A stretch of DNA of 64,000 bases from the NCBI RefSeq assembly GCF_000313615.1, contig NZ_AMZQ01000002.1, positions 62,001-126,000 of the forward strand. The letters run 5' to 3'. The notes beneath the pieces were generated by a model, which was not told the DNA's origin, did not search any database, and saw only the letters and a program-made list of their open reading frames with translations. The DNA comes from Campylobacter showae CSUNSWCD. GTDB lineage: Bacteria; Campylobacterota; Campylobacteria; Campylobacterales; Campylobacteraceae. A program made the position numbers and the translations under genes. The first letter of the stretch is position 1. Each line of letters begins with the position of its first letter. Below, one piece after another: positions 27,722 to 38,118 of this stretch.

Positions 27722-28885
27722 ATGGCAAGATTTATAATAGATGATGAAAACATAAGCGTAGATAATCTAGCAACGCTAAAAAAACTAGGCGAGAAAGATA
27801 AAATTTATATCGTAACAAACAATAGACAAAAGCTAAGCATCTCCGTTTTGGCGTGGTTTCTGGCGCGAAAAATCAAAATAAAAATTATACTTTTAGAAAG
27901 CGCTCACAAGGACTATGCCGATAAAATAATTACGTTTTTAATGGGCAAACTCTCGCATAAAAAAGACAAAATTTACATCGTCAGCAACGATAAATTTTAT
28001 GATGACGTGATAGATTTTTTTAATAAACAAGATAAAAACGGCGGTAAATTTTATAAACTTAAATTTGACTTCAATCGCTCGCACACTGCGCAGCTCATCG
28101 AAGAAAATCAAGACGAAATCGCGATCTTGATACGAAACTCGGGAAGCCTAAGCGAGCTTCATATGAAATTTATCTCAAAATTTGGCAGTAAAAACGGTGC
28201 TGGCGTGTATAACGCACTAAAAGAGGACGCAAGGAAGATCTACAAAAAACCTCAAATAGAAAACTCGCAAAAAGGTGAGGCAAAGCTTATCGCGGCGCCA
28301 AATTCTGCAAAATCTAGGCTAGCGACGCAAGGCGATGAGCAAAAATTTGACGAGCGAGAAAAGTCGCAAATGGAGTCAAATTTGAGTGGCGAGACTTTAC
28401 ATGCTCAAAGCGCCTCGGCAAAAGAGCAAAATTTGGAGTCTCTAAAACCGCAATCTTTAGAGGGCGAAAGTGGTGCGGTGACAAATGATGAAGTTAAGGT
28501 TGCTGAGTCAAATTTGAGTGATAAACTCGCTTCTACCGAGCGCTCAAAAGATGCGAAGATCGAGGTTTCTGGCGAAAATCTAAATGCGGACGAAAAGGGG
28601 CAAAATTTATCAAGCAAGCATCCGCCGCAAAAACAAAAACAAGCTGGTGCGCAACAAAACGAAGTAAAAAATGAGGCTAAAAATGCGGTAAAAACGCAGC
28701 TCGCGCCCAAGATAGATGAGGCTAAAAAGCAAGATATAAGAAAAATCGCATTTGAAAGTAAAAATTTGGGCGATTTTCACAACGGGCTCGTGAAAAAATA
28801 CGGCGCAGACGAGGCTGGCAGGCTATATAAAGCGCTAAAGCAAAAGGCAAAAGAGTACCTAAGCAAGCGCAATGCGGCTAAGTAA
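27722..28885 (+). CDS. PIN-like domain protein with a disordered linker and a duplicated C-terminal motif
   Basis: 387 residues. The N-terminal 105 residues look like a PIN/NYN-type nuclease fold: FIIDDENIS (acidic start), a central KIKIKIILLES strand and IYIVSNDKFYDDVIDFF, which recalls the SxDxxF..D pattern of such domains. Residues 134-176 and 339-382 form two related copies of a 44-residue helical motif (SLSELHMKFISKFG...VYNALKEDARKIY against NLGDFHNGLVKKYG...LYKALKQKAKEYL). Between them lies a charged, low-complexity linker of about 160 residues. No signal or membrane segment. Function unknown; an RNase with RNA-binding modules is a possibility. Confidence 0.65.
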   Translation: MARFIIDDENISVDNLATLKKLGEKDKIYIVTNNRQKLSISVLAWFLARKIKIKIILLESAHKDYADKIITFLMGKLSHKKDKIYIVSNDKFYDDVIDFFNKQDKNGGKFYKLKFDFNRSHTAQLIEENQDEIAILIRNSGSLSELHMKFISKFGSKNGAGVYNALKEDARKIYKKPQIENSQKGEAKLIAAPNSAKSRLATQGDEQKFDEREKSQMESNLSGETLHAQSASAKEQNLESLKPQSLEGESGAVTNDEVKVAESNLSDKLASTERSKDAKIEVSGENLNADEKGQNLSSKHPPQKQKQAGAQQNEVKNEAKNAVKTQLAPKIDEAKKQDIRKIAFESKNLGDFHNGLVKKYGADEAGRLYKALKQKAKEYLSKRNAAK

Positions 28886-28967
28886 AATTTGTGTTTTGTG
28901 TGCGGCTTTTAAAATTTGAGGATTTGCGGTAAAATTTGGACGCAAAGTCATAAACTTAAGGGCAAAA

Positions 28968-29600
28968 ATGATCTATCTAGTCGGGTCAAATTTGGAATTT
29001 GATGGCGTAAAGACGCTGGTTTTAAACGAGATAAAATTTAATAAATTTAGCGTAAATTTGGCCGAATTTGAGACGCTGGTTTTGACCTCCAAAAACTCCG
29101 TAAACGCGCTAAGATTTAATCAAATTTCGCCTACAGATTTGCAAATTTACTCCATCGGTGAAGGCACTAGCCACGCAGCTAGCGAGTTTGGCTTTGCTCA
29201 AATTTACACCGCAAAAAACGCTCACGGAAACGACTTTGCCGCCGAGATCGCACCGTTTATAAAGGGCAAAAAAACGCTGTTTTTAAGGGCGCTCGAAACG
29301 GCTTCGAGCGTTGGTGAAATTTTACGTAAAAGCGGCGTAAATTTGACGCAAATAATCGCTTACGAAAACGTTTTTAAACCGCTTAATGAAGAGCAAAAAC
29401 CGCCTAAAAATTCGGCGATTATTTTTACATCTCCCTCGGCGGTGCGAAATTTTACTCGAAATTTCGGCTGGGATGAGAGCTATAAAGCCGTCTCTATCGG
29501 ACTTACGACGGCAAAGGAGCTAGAAGCTTTTGCCTCACCTATAGTGAGTGCCCAGCAAAATATAAATGCCTGCGTAAGCCTCGCAAAAACGCTACTTTAA
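28968..29600 (+). CDS. hemD: uroporphyrinogen-III synthase
   Basis: Closes and isomerises hydroxymethylbilane to uroporphyrinogen III in haem synthesis. The family is poorly conserved, but the pattern is clear over 210 residues: VLTSKNSVNALRF early on, IYSIGEGTSHAASEFGF, then ANGNDFAAEI-like and FLRALETASSVGEILRKSGV in the middle, and IIFTSPSAVRNFTRNFG with a late AVSIGLTTAKELEAF. It is shorter than E. coli HemD by about 35 residues, as usual for Campylobacter. The 6S RNA gene starts immediately after its stop. Confidence 0.8.
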   Translation: MIYLVGSNLEFDGVKTLVLNEIKFNKFSVNLAEFETLVLTSKNSVNALRFNQISPTDLQIYSIGEGTSHAASEFGFAQIYTAKNAHGNDFAAEIAPFIKGKKTLFLRALETASSVGEILRKSGVNLTQIIAYENVFKPLNEEQKPPKNSAIIFTSPSAVRNFTRNFGWDESYKAVSIGLTTAKELEAFASPIVSAQQNINACVSLAKTLL

Positions 29601-29612
29601 GCTAAAATTTTA

Positions 29613-29618
29613 TATAAT
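29613..29618 (+). promoter_or_regulatory. -10 box of the 6S RNA gene
   Basis: TATAAT seven to eight bases before the predicted RNA start and 13 bases after the hemD stop. Confidence 0.6.
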
Positions 29619-29623
29619 AACCT

Positions 29624-29815
29624 TGCCTGAGTGATTTGGCAGCGTATTTTTATAGGGTCCAACACATTAGTATAGGCGAAGATGTGCGGAACTGTGTGAC
29701 GTGGCTTCGTTTGAGCGCGCGAGCGCGAGAAGTTGCGACCTAAAGGAACCGCCTATTTGCAAGGTTGGCTTTGAATTTTCGGGCCACTTATATGCGCACC
29801 GCTCACTTGGGTTTT
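29624..29815 (+). ncRNA. ssrS: 6S RNA (purD-leader type of Epsilonproteobacteria)
   Basis: A 190-base gene-free segment follows a TATAAT box. Its ends pair: CCTGAGTGA (29626-29634) with TCACTTGGG (29803-29811), nine consecutive pairs including two G-U, then a T-run. The interior is GC-rich and self-complementary on both sides of a likely central bubble. Length, closing stem and location directly before purD fit the conserved RNA reported upstream of purD in Epsilonproteobacteria and later treated as 6S RNA, which binds sigma-70 RNA polymerase. I infer identity from position and fold, not from a model search. Confidence 0.72.
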
Positions 29816-29832
29816 TTATTTTTGGAGAAATT

Positions 29833-31086
29833 ATGAAAATTTTGATAATCGGAAGCGGCGGGCGCGAATACTCAATAGCTCTTAGACTTCAAGAATCCCG
29901 CAAACACGAGCTTTTTTTTGCTCCAGGCAATGGAGCCACCTCAAAGCTCGGCACAAATCTAAACATCAAAGACTATAATCAGCTCGCAGAATTTGCCGAG
30001 ACGGAGCAGATAGAACTAACGATCGTCGGTCCCGAAGCGCCGTTAAGCGACGGCGTCGTGGATATATTTAAGGCGCGAAATTTAAACATTTTTGGACCAA
30101 GTAAGTCTGCGGCTAGACTCGAGGGTAGCAAGGCGTTTATGAAGGATTTTTTAGCTAGAAACGCTATCCGAACGGCTGCTTATCTAAATACCGACGATTA
30201 CGATTCTGCCGCTAAATTTATCGACTCTCTTACTGCTCCCGTCGTCGTCAAGGCCGACGGACTGTGCGCCGGCAAAGGCGTGATAATCGCGCAAAGCCGC
30301 GATGAAGCAAAGGCCACGGCTCGCGATATGCTAAGCGGCGAGAGCTTTGGCGAGGCCGGTAAACGCGTGGTTGTGGAGGAGTTTTTAGACGGATTCGAGC
30401 TTAGCTTTTTTGCTATTTGCGACGGCGAAAATTTCGTCAGCCTGCCCGTAGCGCAGGATCATAAACGCCTAAAAGATAACGACGAGGGACCAAATACTGG
30501 CGGTATGGGTGCGTACGCTCCTAGTCCTCTAGCAAGCCAAGAGCTAATAAGACAGGTTGAAGAAGAGGTTGTAGAACCGACCTTAAAAGGCATGAAAGCC
30601 GAGGGAAATCCTTTTTGCGGCGTGCTTTTTGTGGGACTTATGGTGGTTAAGGGTGTGCCGTACGTACTCGAGTTTAACGTGCGTTTCGGCGATCCGGAGT
30701 GTGAAGTGCTAATGCCGCTGATCGACGGCGATCTGGGCGAAATTTTGTTAAACGCGGCAAAAGGCAATCTAAAGCCCGTAAAATTAAAAGACGAATTTGC
30801 TGTAGGCGTCGTGATGGCTAGTAATAATTATCCTTTTTCAAGCTCGCCTAAGGCTAAAATAAGCGTAAAAAACGTGCCTGAAAACTCGCACATAGCTTAC
30901 GCAGGCGTAAGCGAGCAGGGAGGTGAGATCTACGCGGACGGCGGACGGGTACTCGTATGCATAGGTTTAGGTAAAAGCATAAAGCAAGCCCAGCAAAAGG
31001 CCTATGAGCTGTGCGAAAACGTAGAATTTGACGGTGCGCAGTACCGAAAAGATATTGCCTGGCAAATGCTAAAAGGACGTGAATGA
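29833..31086 (+). CDS. purD: phosphoribosylamine-glycine ligase
   Basis: Second committed step of purine synthesis. I start it at the ATG at 29833 (417 residues) because [19 protein letters not shown] is the standard N-terminus and GGAG lies eight bases before; the open frame further upstream runs through the 6S RNA. ATP-grasp signatures follow: [54 protein letters not shown] and [15 protein letters not shown]. It overlaps the next gene at ATGA. Confidence 0.95.
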   Translation: MKILIIGSGGREYSIALRLQESRKHELFFAPGNGATSKLGTNLNIKDYNQLAEFAETEQIELTIVGPEAPLSDGVVDIFKARNLNIFGPSKSAARLEGSKAFMKDFLARNAIRTAAYLNTDDYDSAAKFIDSLTAPVVVKADGLCAGKGVIIAQSRDEAKATARDMLSGESFGEAGKRVVVEEFLDGFELSFFAICDGENFVSLPVAQDHKRLKDNDEGPNTGGMGAYAPSPLASQELIRQVEEEVVEPTLKGMKAEGNPFCGVLFVGLMVVKGVPYVLEFNVRFGDPECEVLMPLIDGDLGEILLNAAKGNLKPVKLKDEFAVGVVMASNNYPFSSSPKAKISVKNVPENSHIAYAGVSEQGGEIYADGGRVLVCIGLGKSIKQAQQKAYELCENVEFDGAQYRKDIAWQMLKGRE

Positions 31087-31532
31087 GCAGGAGCGTCATA
31101 GACAAGCTCGAAAATGAAAATATTACGCTCGCTAGCATCGGTAAAAGAGCCGTCGCATGGGGGATAGATAAATTTCTCATCTCATTTTTGTTCTATGCTG
31201 TCTACTACGAAAAATTTGACGGACTAGACTACGAGCAGATCAGTGCACTAGCTATGGAAATGATACCGCAGATCGTTTTGCTCGAGGTTATTTATCAGAC
31301 GTTTTTTACGTGGTATTGTGGCGCTAGTATTGGCAAGGTCGCGATGAAGATCGTGTGCGTGGATATCGATCTGCTCGATAAGCCAAGCTTGCTAAATTCT
31401 CTCACTCGATCTTTGGTTCGCATCATCGGTGAAAACGCATTTTTCCTAGGTTTTGCATGGGCGTTTTCAAATCCATTATTTCAAACGTGGCAAGATAAGG
31501 CCGCGAAAACGGTAGTTATAAATGTTTACTAG
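31083..31532 (+). CDS. RDD-family membrane protein
   Basis: 149 residues with about three hydrophobic segments (starting at [13 protein letters not shown] and [17 protein letters not shown]), the RDD-type pattern [15 protein letters not shown] near the start and [15 protein letters not shown] and [11 protein letters not shown] later. Function of the family is uncertain; some members are linked to ion transport. It overlaps purD by four bases and lptD by 11, so it belongs to the purD-pnp transcription unit. Confidence 0.82.
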   Translation: MSRSVIDKLENENITLASIGKRAVAWGIDKFLISFLFYAVYYEKFDGLDYEQISALAMEMIPQIVLLEVIYQTFFTWYCGASIGKVAMKIVCVDIDLLDKPSLLNSLTRSLVRIIGENAFFLGFAWAFSNPLFQTWQDKAAKTVVINVY

Positions 31533-33696
31533 AATTTTTTTGTTACTAATGTTTGGGGCTTTTAGTTGCTTTGCGGCTCAAAATTTCGAGCTTTTGGCCG
31601 ATGACGTAAAACGCGATAAGGGTATAGTTACTGCAGATAAAAATGTGCTTGTGTATTCGCAAGATTATTTGATGAGCGCAGACAGAGCCGTTTACGATCA
31701 GCAAAAAGAGATCTTGGAGCTTTTCGGTAACGTAAATTTGATAAGAAACAAGGACGAAATCTCGCGCTGCTCATACGCAAAGATCGACCTAAATAGTAAA
31801 GATAGTAACTACGAAACGCTATTTATGATGAACCGAGATATGGAAGTATGGATGCAAAGCGACGAGAGTAGCAGCACGTCTAAATTTTACGAGGTAAACG
31901 GCGCGGTCGTATCAAGCTGCAATGTCCAAGATCCGGACTGGAAGATTAAATTTAGCAGCGGTAAATTAAACCGCGAGAGTAAATTTTTACACCTTTTTAA
32001 TCCGGTATTTTACATTGGAAACGTACCTGTATTTTATTTGCCGTATTTTGGTTTTTCAACCGATACTCGCAGACGCACCGGCCTTTTACCGCCGGAGTTT
32101 GGTTACGGCAAAAACGACGGATTTTACTACAAACAGCCTATTTATATCGCCGAATACGACAGCTGGGACTTGCAGTTTGACCCTCAAATTCGCACTAGGC
32201 GCGGTACGGGCATATACGGCACGTTTAGGTTTGCCGACTCTCCTTATTCTAAGGGCTCGGTGACACTTGGCGCATTTAGAGATACCGAGGGCTACCGACA
32301 AAGACAGATCGAGAAAAACTCGCTAAGACTCCCACTAAAAAATAAAACGCATAAGGGCGTTGATGTAAAATATGAGCGCGATAGGCTCGTCAAGCACCTG
32401 ATAAACGAGGATTTGCAAGAGGGCTTGTGGCTCGATGCGACAGCGTTAAACGATATCGATTATATAAATTTGAAAAAACGAGGCTCTGGTAGCGACGACA
32501 ATCCTTTGGTAACGTCTAAGCTAAACTATTTTCTAAGCAGCGATAAACATTACTTTGGAGCATATGCTAGATATTATGTAAATACCTCAAAAATCGGTAG
32601 TCCGAATGAAAATAAAGACACGCTTCAAGAGTATCCAAGCTTTCAGTATCACAAATATACCGATAGTTTCATCTTGCCGAACGTGCTTTATTCGGTCGAT
32701 TTATACTCGCACAACTACACGAGAAAAATCGGCGTAAAAGCAACGCAGTATGAATTTAACTTACCGGTTTCATTTCATTTGCCTTTAGCGGACGATTATC
32801 TTAAATTCTCGTATTATCACTATTTATACGCCACACACGTAGATTATGCAAAGAAAATGTACCGTCCGACAGGAGATGAGGATAGGAGTGCAAACTATAT
32901 AGAAAATTATCATAAATTTTCGCTCCAGACCGACTTAGCTAAGGCTTACGAGAGCTTTTATCATAGTTTAAATTTGGGCATGGATTATGTAGTGAAAGCC
33001 TATAATAAAGGCGATTTGCCTGATGAATACGAGACTGCCGAAAGCGATGGCAACGTATATATTTATGATATGCTTGGACGAAAATACCAAAGTTTTATCA
33101 ATCCCCAGCATACTAGAGATGAGGTTTCCGTCAGAGCGACGCAGTATTTCTTCAACGAAGACGGAAGAAAATTTTTGCGCCATACGATTTCGCAGGGTTA
33201 TTACACTAAAGAAAACAAGCGCTCAAATTTGAAAAACATCATCGGCTGGTATCCTTTGCCGAATTTATCTTTTTACAACAGACTCGAATACTCTTATGAT
33301 AATAAATACTTTGAAAAAGTTCAAAGCGGCGCGAGCTATACGAATGATAAATTCGGCGCTAGCCTCTGGCACACGATGCAAAGAAAAAATGCGCAGGAAA
33401 AGCAAAACTATCTGCATCTAAACGGCTACGTCGAGCTTCCGCATAACTATAGGCTATTTAGCGGTACTCAGTATGACCTTGAGCGCGACTATAATAAGCA
33501 GTGGCAGCTAGGCGTCTCTCACCGCAGAAAGTGCTGGAACTACACGTTTATCTACGAAGAGGAGCTTGAACCGACTACGACTACCAGCGGAACGGCCGCC
33601 AAAAAATCAAGAGGTGTTTACTTCTTTATAAATTTCTATCCGATGGGCGGCGTGCATTACGACTTTTCAGTAGGACAGACGACGCAAGGTAGCTGA
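31522..33696 (+). CDS. lptD: LPS-assembly protein LptD
   Basis: Outer-membrane beta-barrel that inserts lipopolysaccharide or lipooligosaccharide into the outer leaflet. 724 residues with signal peptide ([18 protein letters not shown]), an OstA-type N-terminal jellyroll (FELLADDVKRDKGIVTADKN, SADRAVYDQQKEILELFGNV), the barrel with FNPVFYIGNVPVFYLPYFGFSTDTRRRTGLL-type core (only part quoted: FYLPYFGFSTDTRRRTG) and many alternating aromatic strands to the end. Few cysteines are present, so the disulfide pattern of E. coli LptD is not obviously conserved. It overlaps the next gene by one base. Confidence 0.93.
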   Translation: MFTRIFLLLMFGAFSCFAAQNFELLADDVKRDKGIVTADKNVLVYSQDYLMSADRAVYDQQKEILELFGNVNLIRNKDEISRCSYAKIDLNSKDSNYETLFMMNRDMEVWMQSDESSSTSKFYEVNGAVVSSCNVQDPDWKIKFSSGKLNRESKFLHLFNPVFYIGNVPVFYLPYFGFSTDTRRRTGLLPPEFGYGKNDGFYYKQPIYIAEYDSWDLQFDPQIRTRRGTGIYGTFRFADSPYSKGSVTLGAFRDTEGYRQRQIEKNSLRLPLKNKTHKGVDVKYERDRLVKHLINEDLQEGLWLDATALNDIDYINLKKRGSGSDDNPLVTSKLNYFLSSDKHYFGAYARYYVNTSKIGSPNENKDTLQEYPSFQYHKYTDSFILPNVLYSVDLYSHNYTRKIGVKATQYEFNLPVSFHLPLADDYLKFSYYHYLYATHVDYAKKMYRPTGDEDRSANYIENYHKFSLQTDLAKAYESFYHSLNLGMDYVVKAYNKGDLPDEYETAESDGNVYIYDMLGRKYQSFINPQHTRDEVSVRATQYFFNEDGRKFLRHTISQGYYTKENKRSNLKNIIGWYPLPNLSFYNRLEYSYDNKYFEKVQSGASYTNDKFGASLWHTMQRKNAQEKQNYLHLNGYVELPHNYRLFSGTQYDLERDYNKQWQLGVSHRRKCWNYTFIYEEELEPTTTTSGTAAKKSRGVYFFINFYPMGGVHYDFSVGQTTQGS

Positions 33697-34406
33697 TGAG
33701 CGATTACCGGGATCTTATGTTTGAAAACCAGCTCGAAGCAGCCGAAAAGTTGCTCGAAATTTTGCCCAAAAAAGAACTGGTTGCAGGTGAATATCTGATA
33801 ATATGTAGCTCTATAGACTCTGTTATCATGGTCGACAGCGTGGCTCGCGGGCTAAATTTGAGCTATGAGATTTTATTTTGCGAGCGCATTTTTGCGCCAA
33901 ATAACCCAGAGTGTGAGATCGCGATGGTTAGCGAAAAGGACGACGTGGTGCTAAACGACGAGCTGATTAGGAGTTTTGGCATTAGTTACGATTTCGTTTA
34001 TGGCGAGGCGGATCGCAAATACGACGAGAAAATCCTAAAAAACGTCTATAAATTTAGAAAAGGAAATTTAATCGGTGATCTAAAGGATAGAAATATCCTG
34101 CTTATAGACGAGGGCTGCGAGACGGGTCTTACGGCGCTAACCTGCCTAAAAACGCTCATGCGCGAGCGAGTAAAATCAGTCACCTACGCCACGCCGCTCA
34201 TTGCTACCGACGTCGCCGCAGCTATCGCGCCTCTGGTGGATGAAATTTACGCCGTGCACAAGATCGCGAATTTTATCGAGGTGGATTTTTACTACGAAAA
34301 TAAAATCGAACCAAAACCAGAAACCGTGCTTTCCATATTAGAGGAGAGTCCATTTTATATACCATTACAAAAACAAGGAGATATCAGGGCATGCAGTATT
34401 CAATAG
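33696..34406 (+). CDS. phosphoribosyltransferase-like protein
   Basis: 236 residues, soluble. The segment [20 protein letters not shown] has the form of the PRPP-binding loop of type I phosphoribosyltransferases (two acidic residues then a TGxT-like turn), and [19 protein letters not shown] resembles their N-terminal loop. An acidic residue pair is altered from the strict D-D-x-x-T-G-x-T, so catalytic activity is uncertain. It sits between lptD and pnp, overlapping both (one base and 16 bases), an arrangement I recall as conserved in Campylobacter. Confidence 0.72.
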   Translation: MSDYRDLMFENQLEAAEKLLEILPKKELVAGEYLIICSSIDSVIMVDSVARGLNLSYEILFCERIFAPNNPECEIAMVSEKDDVVLNDELIRSFGISYDFVYGEADRKYDEKILKNVYKFRKGNLIGDLKDRNILLIDEGCETGLTALTCLKTLMRERVKSVTYATPLIATDVAAAIAPLVDEIYAVHKIANFIEVDFYYENKIEPKPETVLSILEESPFYIPLQKQGDIRACSIQ

Positions 34407-36589
34407 AAGTCAATAATCAAGTTGAAATTTATGATATAAACAAGGTCGCCAAGCAAGCTAGCGGCGCGGTACTTTTGCGCGTAAAAAACACCGTCGTTTT
34501 AGCCACCGTCGCTCGCGAGGACACGCAAGTTAGCGAGGATTTCCTACCGCTAACGGTACAATACATCGAAAAAACATACGCAGCGGGTAGGATCCCCGGC
34601 GGTTACGTAAAAAGAGAGACTAAGCCTGGGGATTTTGAGACGCTAACTTCGCGTATCATCGACCGTTCGTTACGTCCCCTATTTCCAAAGGGCTACGCAT
34701 ATCCGACGCAAATCGTCGTTATGGTGCTATCTTGCGATCCGGAGGTTGATTTGCAAGTCGTCGGTCTAAATGCCGCTTCAGTCGCTCTTTATCTTAGCGA
34801 CATCCCGGTAAATGCGCCTGTTTGCGGCGTACGCGTAGGCTATATAGACAATAAATTTGTGATAAATCCTAGCAACTCCGAGCTAAAAACTTCGGCGCTC
34901 GATCTTTACGTGGCCGGCGTTAAAGACGAACTTTTGATGATCGAGATGAGAAGCATCGCAACTGAAAAAGACGAGATAGTGCCTATCGCGCTAGATCCTA
35001 TGATGGATCCAAATTTGGGCGGCGGCGTGATAGCGATGCAGGATATGAACGAATTTAGCGAAGATCTCATCGTGGAGGCGATCGCGGAGGCGGGCAAGGC
35101 TATACTTCGCGCCTCAAACGCCTACGAGGAAGCATTTAGCCAGCATAAAAAAGAAGACGCGCAACTCGAGCTAAAACCGGAGATCGAAAACGAGAGCGTC
35201 GCGGTTTATCTAAACGAATTTTATAAAAATGACGTAAAAGCCGCGATAAATCAGATGGCTAAAAGCGAGCGCGCCAGCGAGCTAACCAAGATCGCTAAGC
35301 AAATTTTGACCGACGAAGTAGCGCAAAAAGAGGGCTGGGAGGAGGAGGTAGTCTCTAACGTCCTAGCTAAATTTAAGAAAAAAATCATCCGCGAGCAGAT
35401 CATAAACGAGGGCGTGCGCGCCGACGGCAGAGGACTTAAAGAGGTCCGTCCGATCAGCATCGAGACGAATATTCTGCCAAACGCTCACGGTAGCTGCCTC
35501 TTTACTCGCGGCCAGACGCAAGCCCTCGTGGTGGCGACTCTAGGCACCGACGGCGATGCGCAGATGTATGATATGCTAACGGAAAAAGGCGCCGTGACGG
35601 ATAAATTTATGTTTAACTACAACTTCCCGGGCTTTAGCGTCGGCGAGGCCAGTCCGCTAAAGGCTCCAGGTAGACGCGAGCTAGGTCATGGCAACCTCGC
35701 TAAACGCGCCCTTGCGCCTAGCATCGATGTAAATTCGCCTTACACGATCAGGCTCGTGTCCGAAATTTTAGAAAGTAACGGCTCAAGCTCGATGGCCAGC
35801 GTTTGCGGCGGCTCTTTAGCGCTAAGAGCTGCCGGCGTCGATACGCCAAAATTAGTTGCGGGCGTTGCGATGGGACTGATTTTTGAGGGCGAGAAACACG
35901 CCGTGCTAACCGACATAATGGGGCTAGAGGATCACGACGGCGACATGGATTTTAAGGTAGCGGGCAGCAAAGACGGCATAACAGCGCTCCAGATGGATAT
36001 AAAGCTGGGCGGTATCAGCCTTTACGTGCTTAAAGAAGCACTTTTGCAGGCGCGCGAGGGTAGGCTGCATATATTAAATTTGATGGAAAAAGCAAATGAA
36101 AATATCTCAGTAAACGAAGATATACTCCCTAAACTAGAGCTCTTTAGCGTGGATCCGGGCAAGATCGTAGATATCATCGGACAGGCTGGTAAAACTATAA
36201 AGGAGATCATAGAAAAATTTGACGTCGCTATCGATCTAGACCGCGAAAAAGGCGAGGTAAAGATTGCCGGCGCGCAAAAATCAAGCGTCGACGCGGCCAA
36301 AGACTACATCATCCAAATCGTCTCAAAAGATAACGGCAAGGGCTTTGGCGGTAGAAGAGGCGGCAAAGACGGCAAACCTCACAAGACGCCTGAGTTTAAT
36401 ATCGGAGACGAATTTGAGGGCGAGGTAAAAAGCGTAGTAGAATTTGGCGCTTTTATCGGGCTTTCGGGCGGCGTGGACGGACTTTTGCATATCTCAAAAA
36501 TCAAAACGCCTCTAAAAGCCGGCGATAAGGTTAAGGTAAAAATTAGCGAGCAAAAAGGGCACAAAATTTCCCTTTCTCTAGCGCAATAA
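34391..36589 (+). CDS. pnp: polyribonucleotide nucleotidyltransferase
   Basis: 3'-5' phosphorolytic RNA exonuclease. 732 residues: two RNase PH domains ([85 protein letters not shown]), a KH domain ([19 protein letters not shown]) and a C-terminal S1 domain ([18 protein letters not shown]). A glycine/lysine-rich stretch joins KH and S1. The start codon lies within the previous gene, so translation is probably coupled. Confidence 0.96.
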   Translation: MQYSIEVNNQVEIYDINKVAKQASGAVLLRVKNTVVLATVAREDTQVSEDFLPLTVQYIEKTYAAGRIPGGYVKRETKPGDFETLTSRIIDRSLRPLFPKGYAYPTQIVVMVLSCDPEVDLQVVGLNAASVALYLSDIPVNAPVCGVRVGYIDNKFVINPSNSELKTSALDLYVAGVKDELLMIEMRSIATEKDEIVPIALDPMMDPNLGGGVIAMQDMNEFSEDLIVEAIAEAGKAILRASNAYEEAFSQHKKEDAQLELKPEIENESVAVYLNEFYKNDVKAAINQMAKSERASELTKIAKQILTDEVAQKEGWEEEVVSNVLAKFKKKIIREQIINEGVRADGRGLKEVRPISIETNILPNAHGSCLFTRGQTQALVVATLGTDGDAQMYDMLTEKGAVTDKFMFNYNFPGFSVGEASPLKAPGRRELGHGNLAKRALAPSIDVNSPYTIRLVSEILESNGSSSMASVCGGSLALRAAGVDTPKLVAGVAMGLIFEGEKHAVLTDIMGLEDHDGDMDFKVAGSKDGITALQMDIKLGGISLYVLKEALLQAREGRLHILNLMEKANENISVNEDILPKLELFSVDPGKIVDIIGQAGKTIKEIIEKFDVAIDLDREKGEVKIAGAQKSSVDAAKDYIIQIVSKDNGKGFGGRRGGKDGKPHKTPEFNIGDEFEGEVKSVVEFGAFIGLSGGVDGLLHISKIKTPLKAGDKVKVKISEQKGHKISLSLAQ

Positions 36590-36605
36590 ATTTAAAGGAG
36601 AAACG

Positions 36606-37457
36606 ATGCAGTATAAAAAAATATTTTTCCCAATCGGCGCGGGCGACGACGTAAAAGAGCGTATCAGAGGGGCTTTGCTCGTCGCTAAGCATTTCAACAG
36701 CCACATTGAGATTTTAGCTTGCCAGCTAGATCCAGGCGTCGTTTATAATATGAAAATGACGCTTCGAGGCGGAGTTCTTTACGATGAGTTTTTAAAGGCG
36801 GCAAAGGCCGAACTTGGCGTCGAGCACGAGCGCAACGAGACTATTTTTCATAAACTTTGCGAAGAGCTTGACGTGCAGATCAGCGACGAGCCGATCGAGG
36901 GCAAGACGACGGCTAAATTTACCACAAAAAGTGGCAAGCGAAGCGTGGTGGTTGAGCAGGAGTCTAAATTTTGCGATATGGTAGTTGCCGCAGTACCGCT
37001 TGACGGTAAGATCACGGGTACATTTGAGGCGGCGGTGCTAAAAAGCGGCAAAAACGTTATCGTGATTCCTAGAAAACTTACTAAATTTAGCGCGGAAAAT
37101 ATCCTGGTAAGCTGGACCGGTACACCTGAGAGCTCGCGCGCCATTACCAGCTCGCTACCGCTTTTAAAAGAGGCTAAGCGCGTAAAATGCATCACTTCAA
37201 AGGCAAATTTGGGCGATCAAAGCGAGGCTAGCTTAAAGAGGCTGGATGAATACTTCGCGCTACACGGCATAAATGCGGATTTTGAGGTCGTAGGAACTTT
37301 TTCGGTCCCGGGCGAACCGCTTTTAAAAGCCTCGACGGATGGAAATTTCGACCTAATCGTAGCGGCTAGATATGCAGAAAACGGTTTTAGGGAGATTTTC
37401 TTGGGCGGTACGACCAAGTATTTCTTACAAAACACCACGATACCGGTATTTATGTAA
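36606..37457 (+). CDS. tandem universal-stress-type protein
   Basis: 283 residues with the outline of two Usp-like alpha/beta domains. The first begins MQYKKIFFPIGAGDDVKERI and contains SKFCDMVVAAVPLDG; the second begins with ENILVSWTGTPESSRAITSS and ends GNFDLIVAARYAENGFREIFLGGTTKYFLQNTTIPVFM, the C-terminal signature of the family with the phosphate-contacting G-G-x-T replaced region. No membrane segments. A strong AAAGGAG RBS lies before the start; it is the last gene of the purD-pnp group and is followed by a strong terminator. Confidence 0.8.
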   Translation: MQYKKIFFPIGAGDDVKERIRGALLVAKHFNSHIEILACQLDPGVVYNMKMTLRGGVLYDEFLKAAKAELGVEHERNETIFHKLCEELDVQISDEPIEGKTTAKFTTKSGKRSVVVEQESKFCDMVVAAVPLDGKITGTFEAAVLKSGKNVIVIPRKLTKFSAENILVSWTGTPESSRAITSSLPLLKEAKRVKCITSKANLGDQSEASLKRLDEYFALHGINADFEVVGTFSVPGEPLLKASTDGNFDLIVAARYAENGFREIFLGGTTKYFLQNTTIPVFM

Positions 37458-37512
37458 GACAAAATTCGGAGCCGAATTTTCAAATTTGACGTTTGGCTCC
37501 GAGGTAAATTTA

Positions 37513-37549
37513 AGCGACCGGCCTTTTATAAGGGGTCGGTCGCTTTTTA
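37513..37549 (+). terminator. terminator of the purD-pnp-usp group
   Basis: AGCGACCGGCC pairs with GGTCGGTCGCT (11 pairs, one G-U) around TTTTATAAGG and is followed by five T residues. Confidence 0.85.
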
Positions 37550-38027
37550 ATTTTGTGACTGACTTCAGGCGCTTACCTAGTAAATTTGTGATTTTTATTT
37601 CCTTCCTTATTGTTTTGCACTTATTTTTAAATTTAGATACTAGCAATAGAGGATTAAATTTATCTTGCTAGACGGCTACTTTTTTATCGATTTTAAAACC
37701 TAAATTTATTTTTGTGGTTATTCGAGAAGTTTATGGGCGGTAAAGCTTAGTAAAAACTATTTTAAATTTGTAAACTTCTTTTTAAATTTGGTTATGCTGA
37801 TCAGCCATGTAAAGATGCGATTTGCTTCTTATGAACAATGCAGTATTAAAGCAATCTCAAGTATTTTGAGTATACACAGCAAATTTGACTCTTTAGGGTA
37901 ATGGGAGGCACTAGCGCAAGAACATGGTTGTGGCGAATAATATCGACTTGTTTTGATTGATCAGTGCTTTTGAAGTTGGAAAATCGTTGATGGCTTGGAA
38001 GATTTTTGTTGGAATTAAATAAGAATT
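37550..38027. other. gene-free host DNA left of the mobile element
   Basis: No convincing gene is visible on either strand. From the Usp-type stop to the att repeat (570 bases) I count nine AAATTT words, typical of host intergenic DNA in this window. The stretch ends at the distal copy of the 15-bp att repeat. Confidence 0.5.
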
Positions 38028-38042
38028 ATGGTGCGACCTGCG
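38028..38042 (+). repeat. distal att repeat
   Basis: ATGGTGCGACCTGCG, identical to 43852-43866, where it covers the CCA end and part of the acceptor/T stem of tRNA-Leu. Sequence beyond the 15 bases differs at both sites, so it marks the left end of the inserted element. Confidence 0.8.
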
Positions 38043-38092
38043 TGTCTGCAATTTAGAGAAAAAAGCCCAAAAAATCGAGGCTTTCGCAAAAA

Positions 38093-38118
38093 TAGGAAGT
38101 GAAAAAACCGACTTCCTA
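38093..38118. repeat. left arm-type inverted repeat
   Basis: TAGGAAGT and ACTTCCTA in inverted orientation, 10 bases apart, about 50 bases inside the left att. The same two 8-mers occur near the right end (43721-43743). They are candidate arm-binding sites of the integrase. Confidence 0.6.

Noticed and set aside
29701-29832. Longer N-terminus for purD
   Set aside because: The extra 44 codons overlap the predicted 6S RNA, and the ATG at 29833 has an RBS and the standard first residues.
37372-37671. 99-codon plus-strand frame after the Usp-type gene
   Set aside because: It overlaps the Usp-type gene in another frame and runs through the terminator hairpin.
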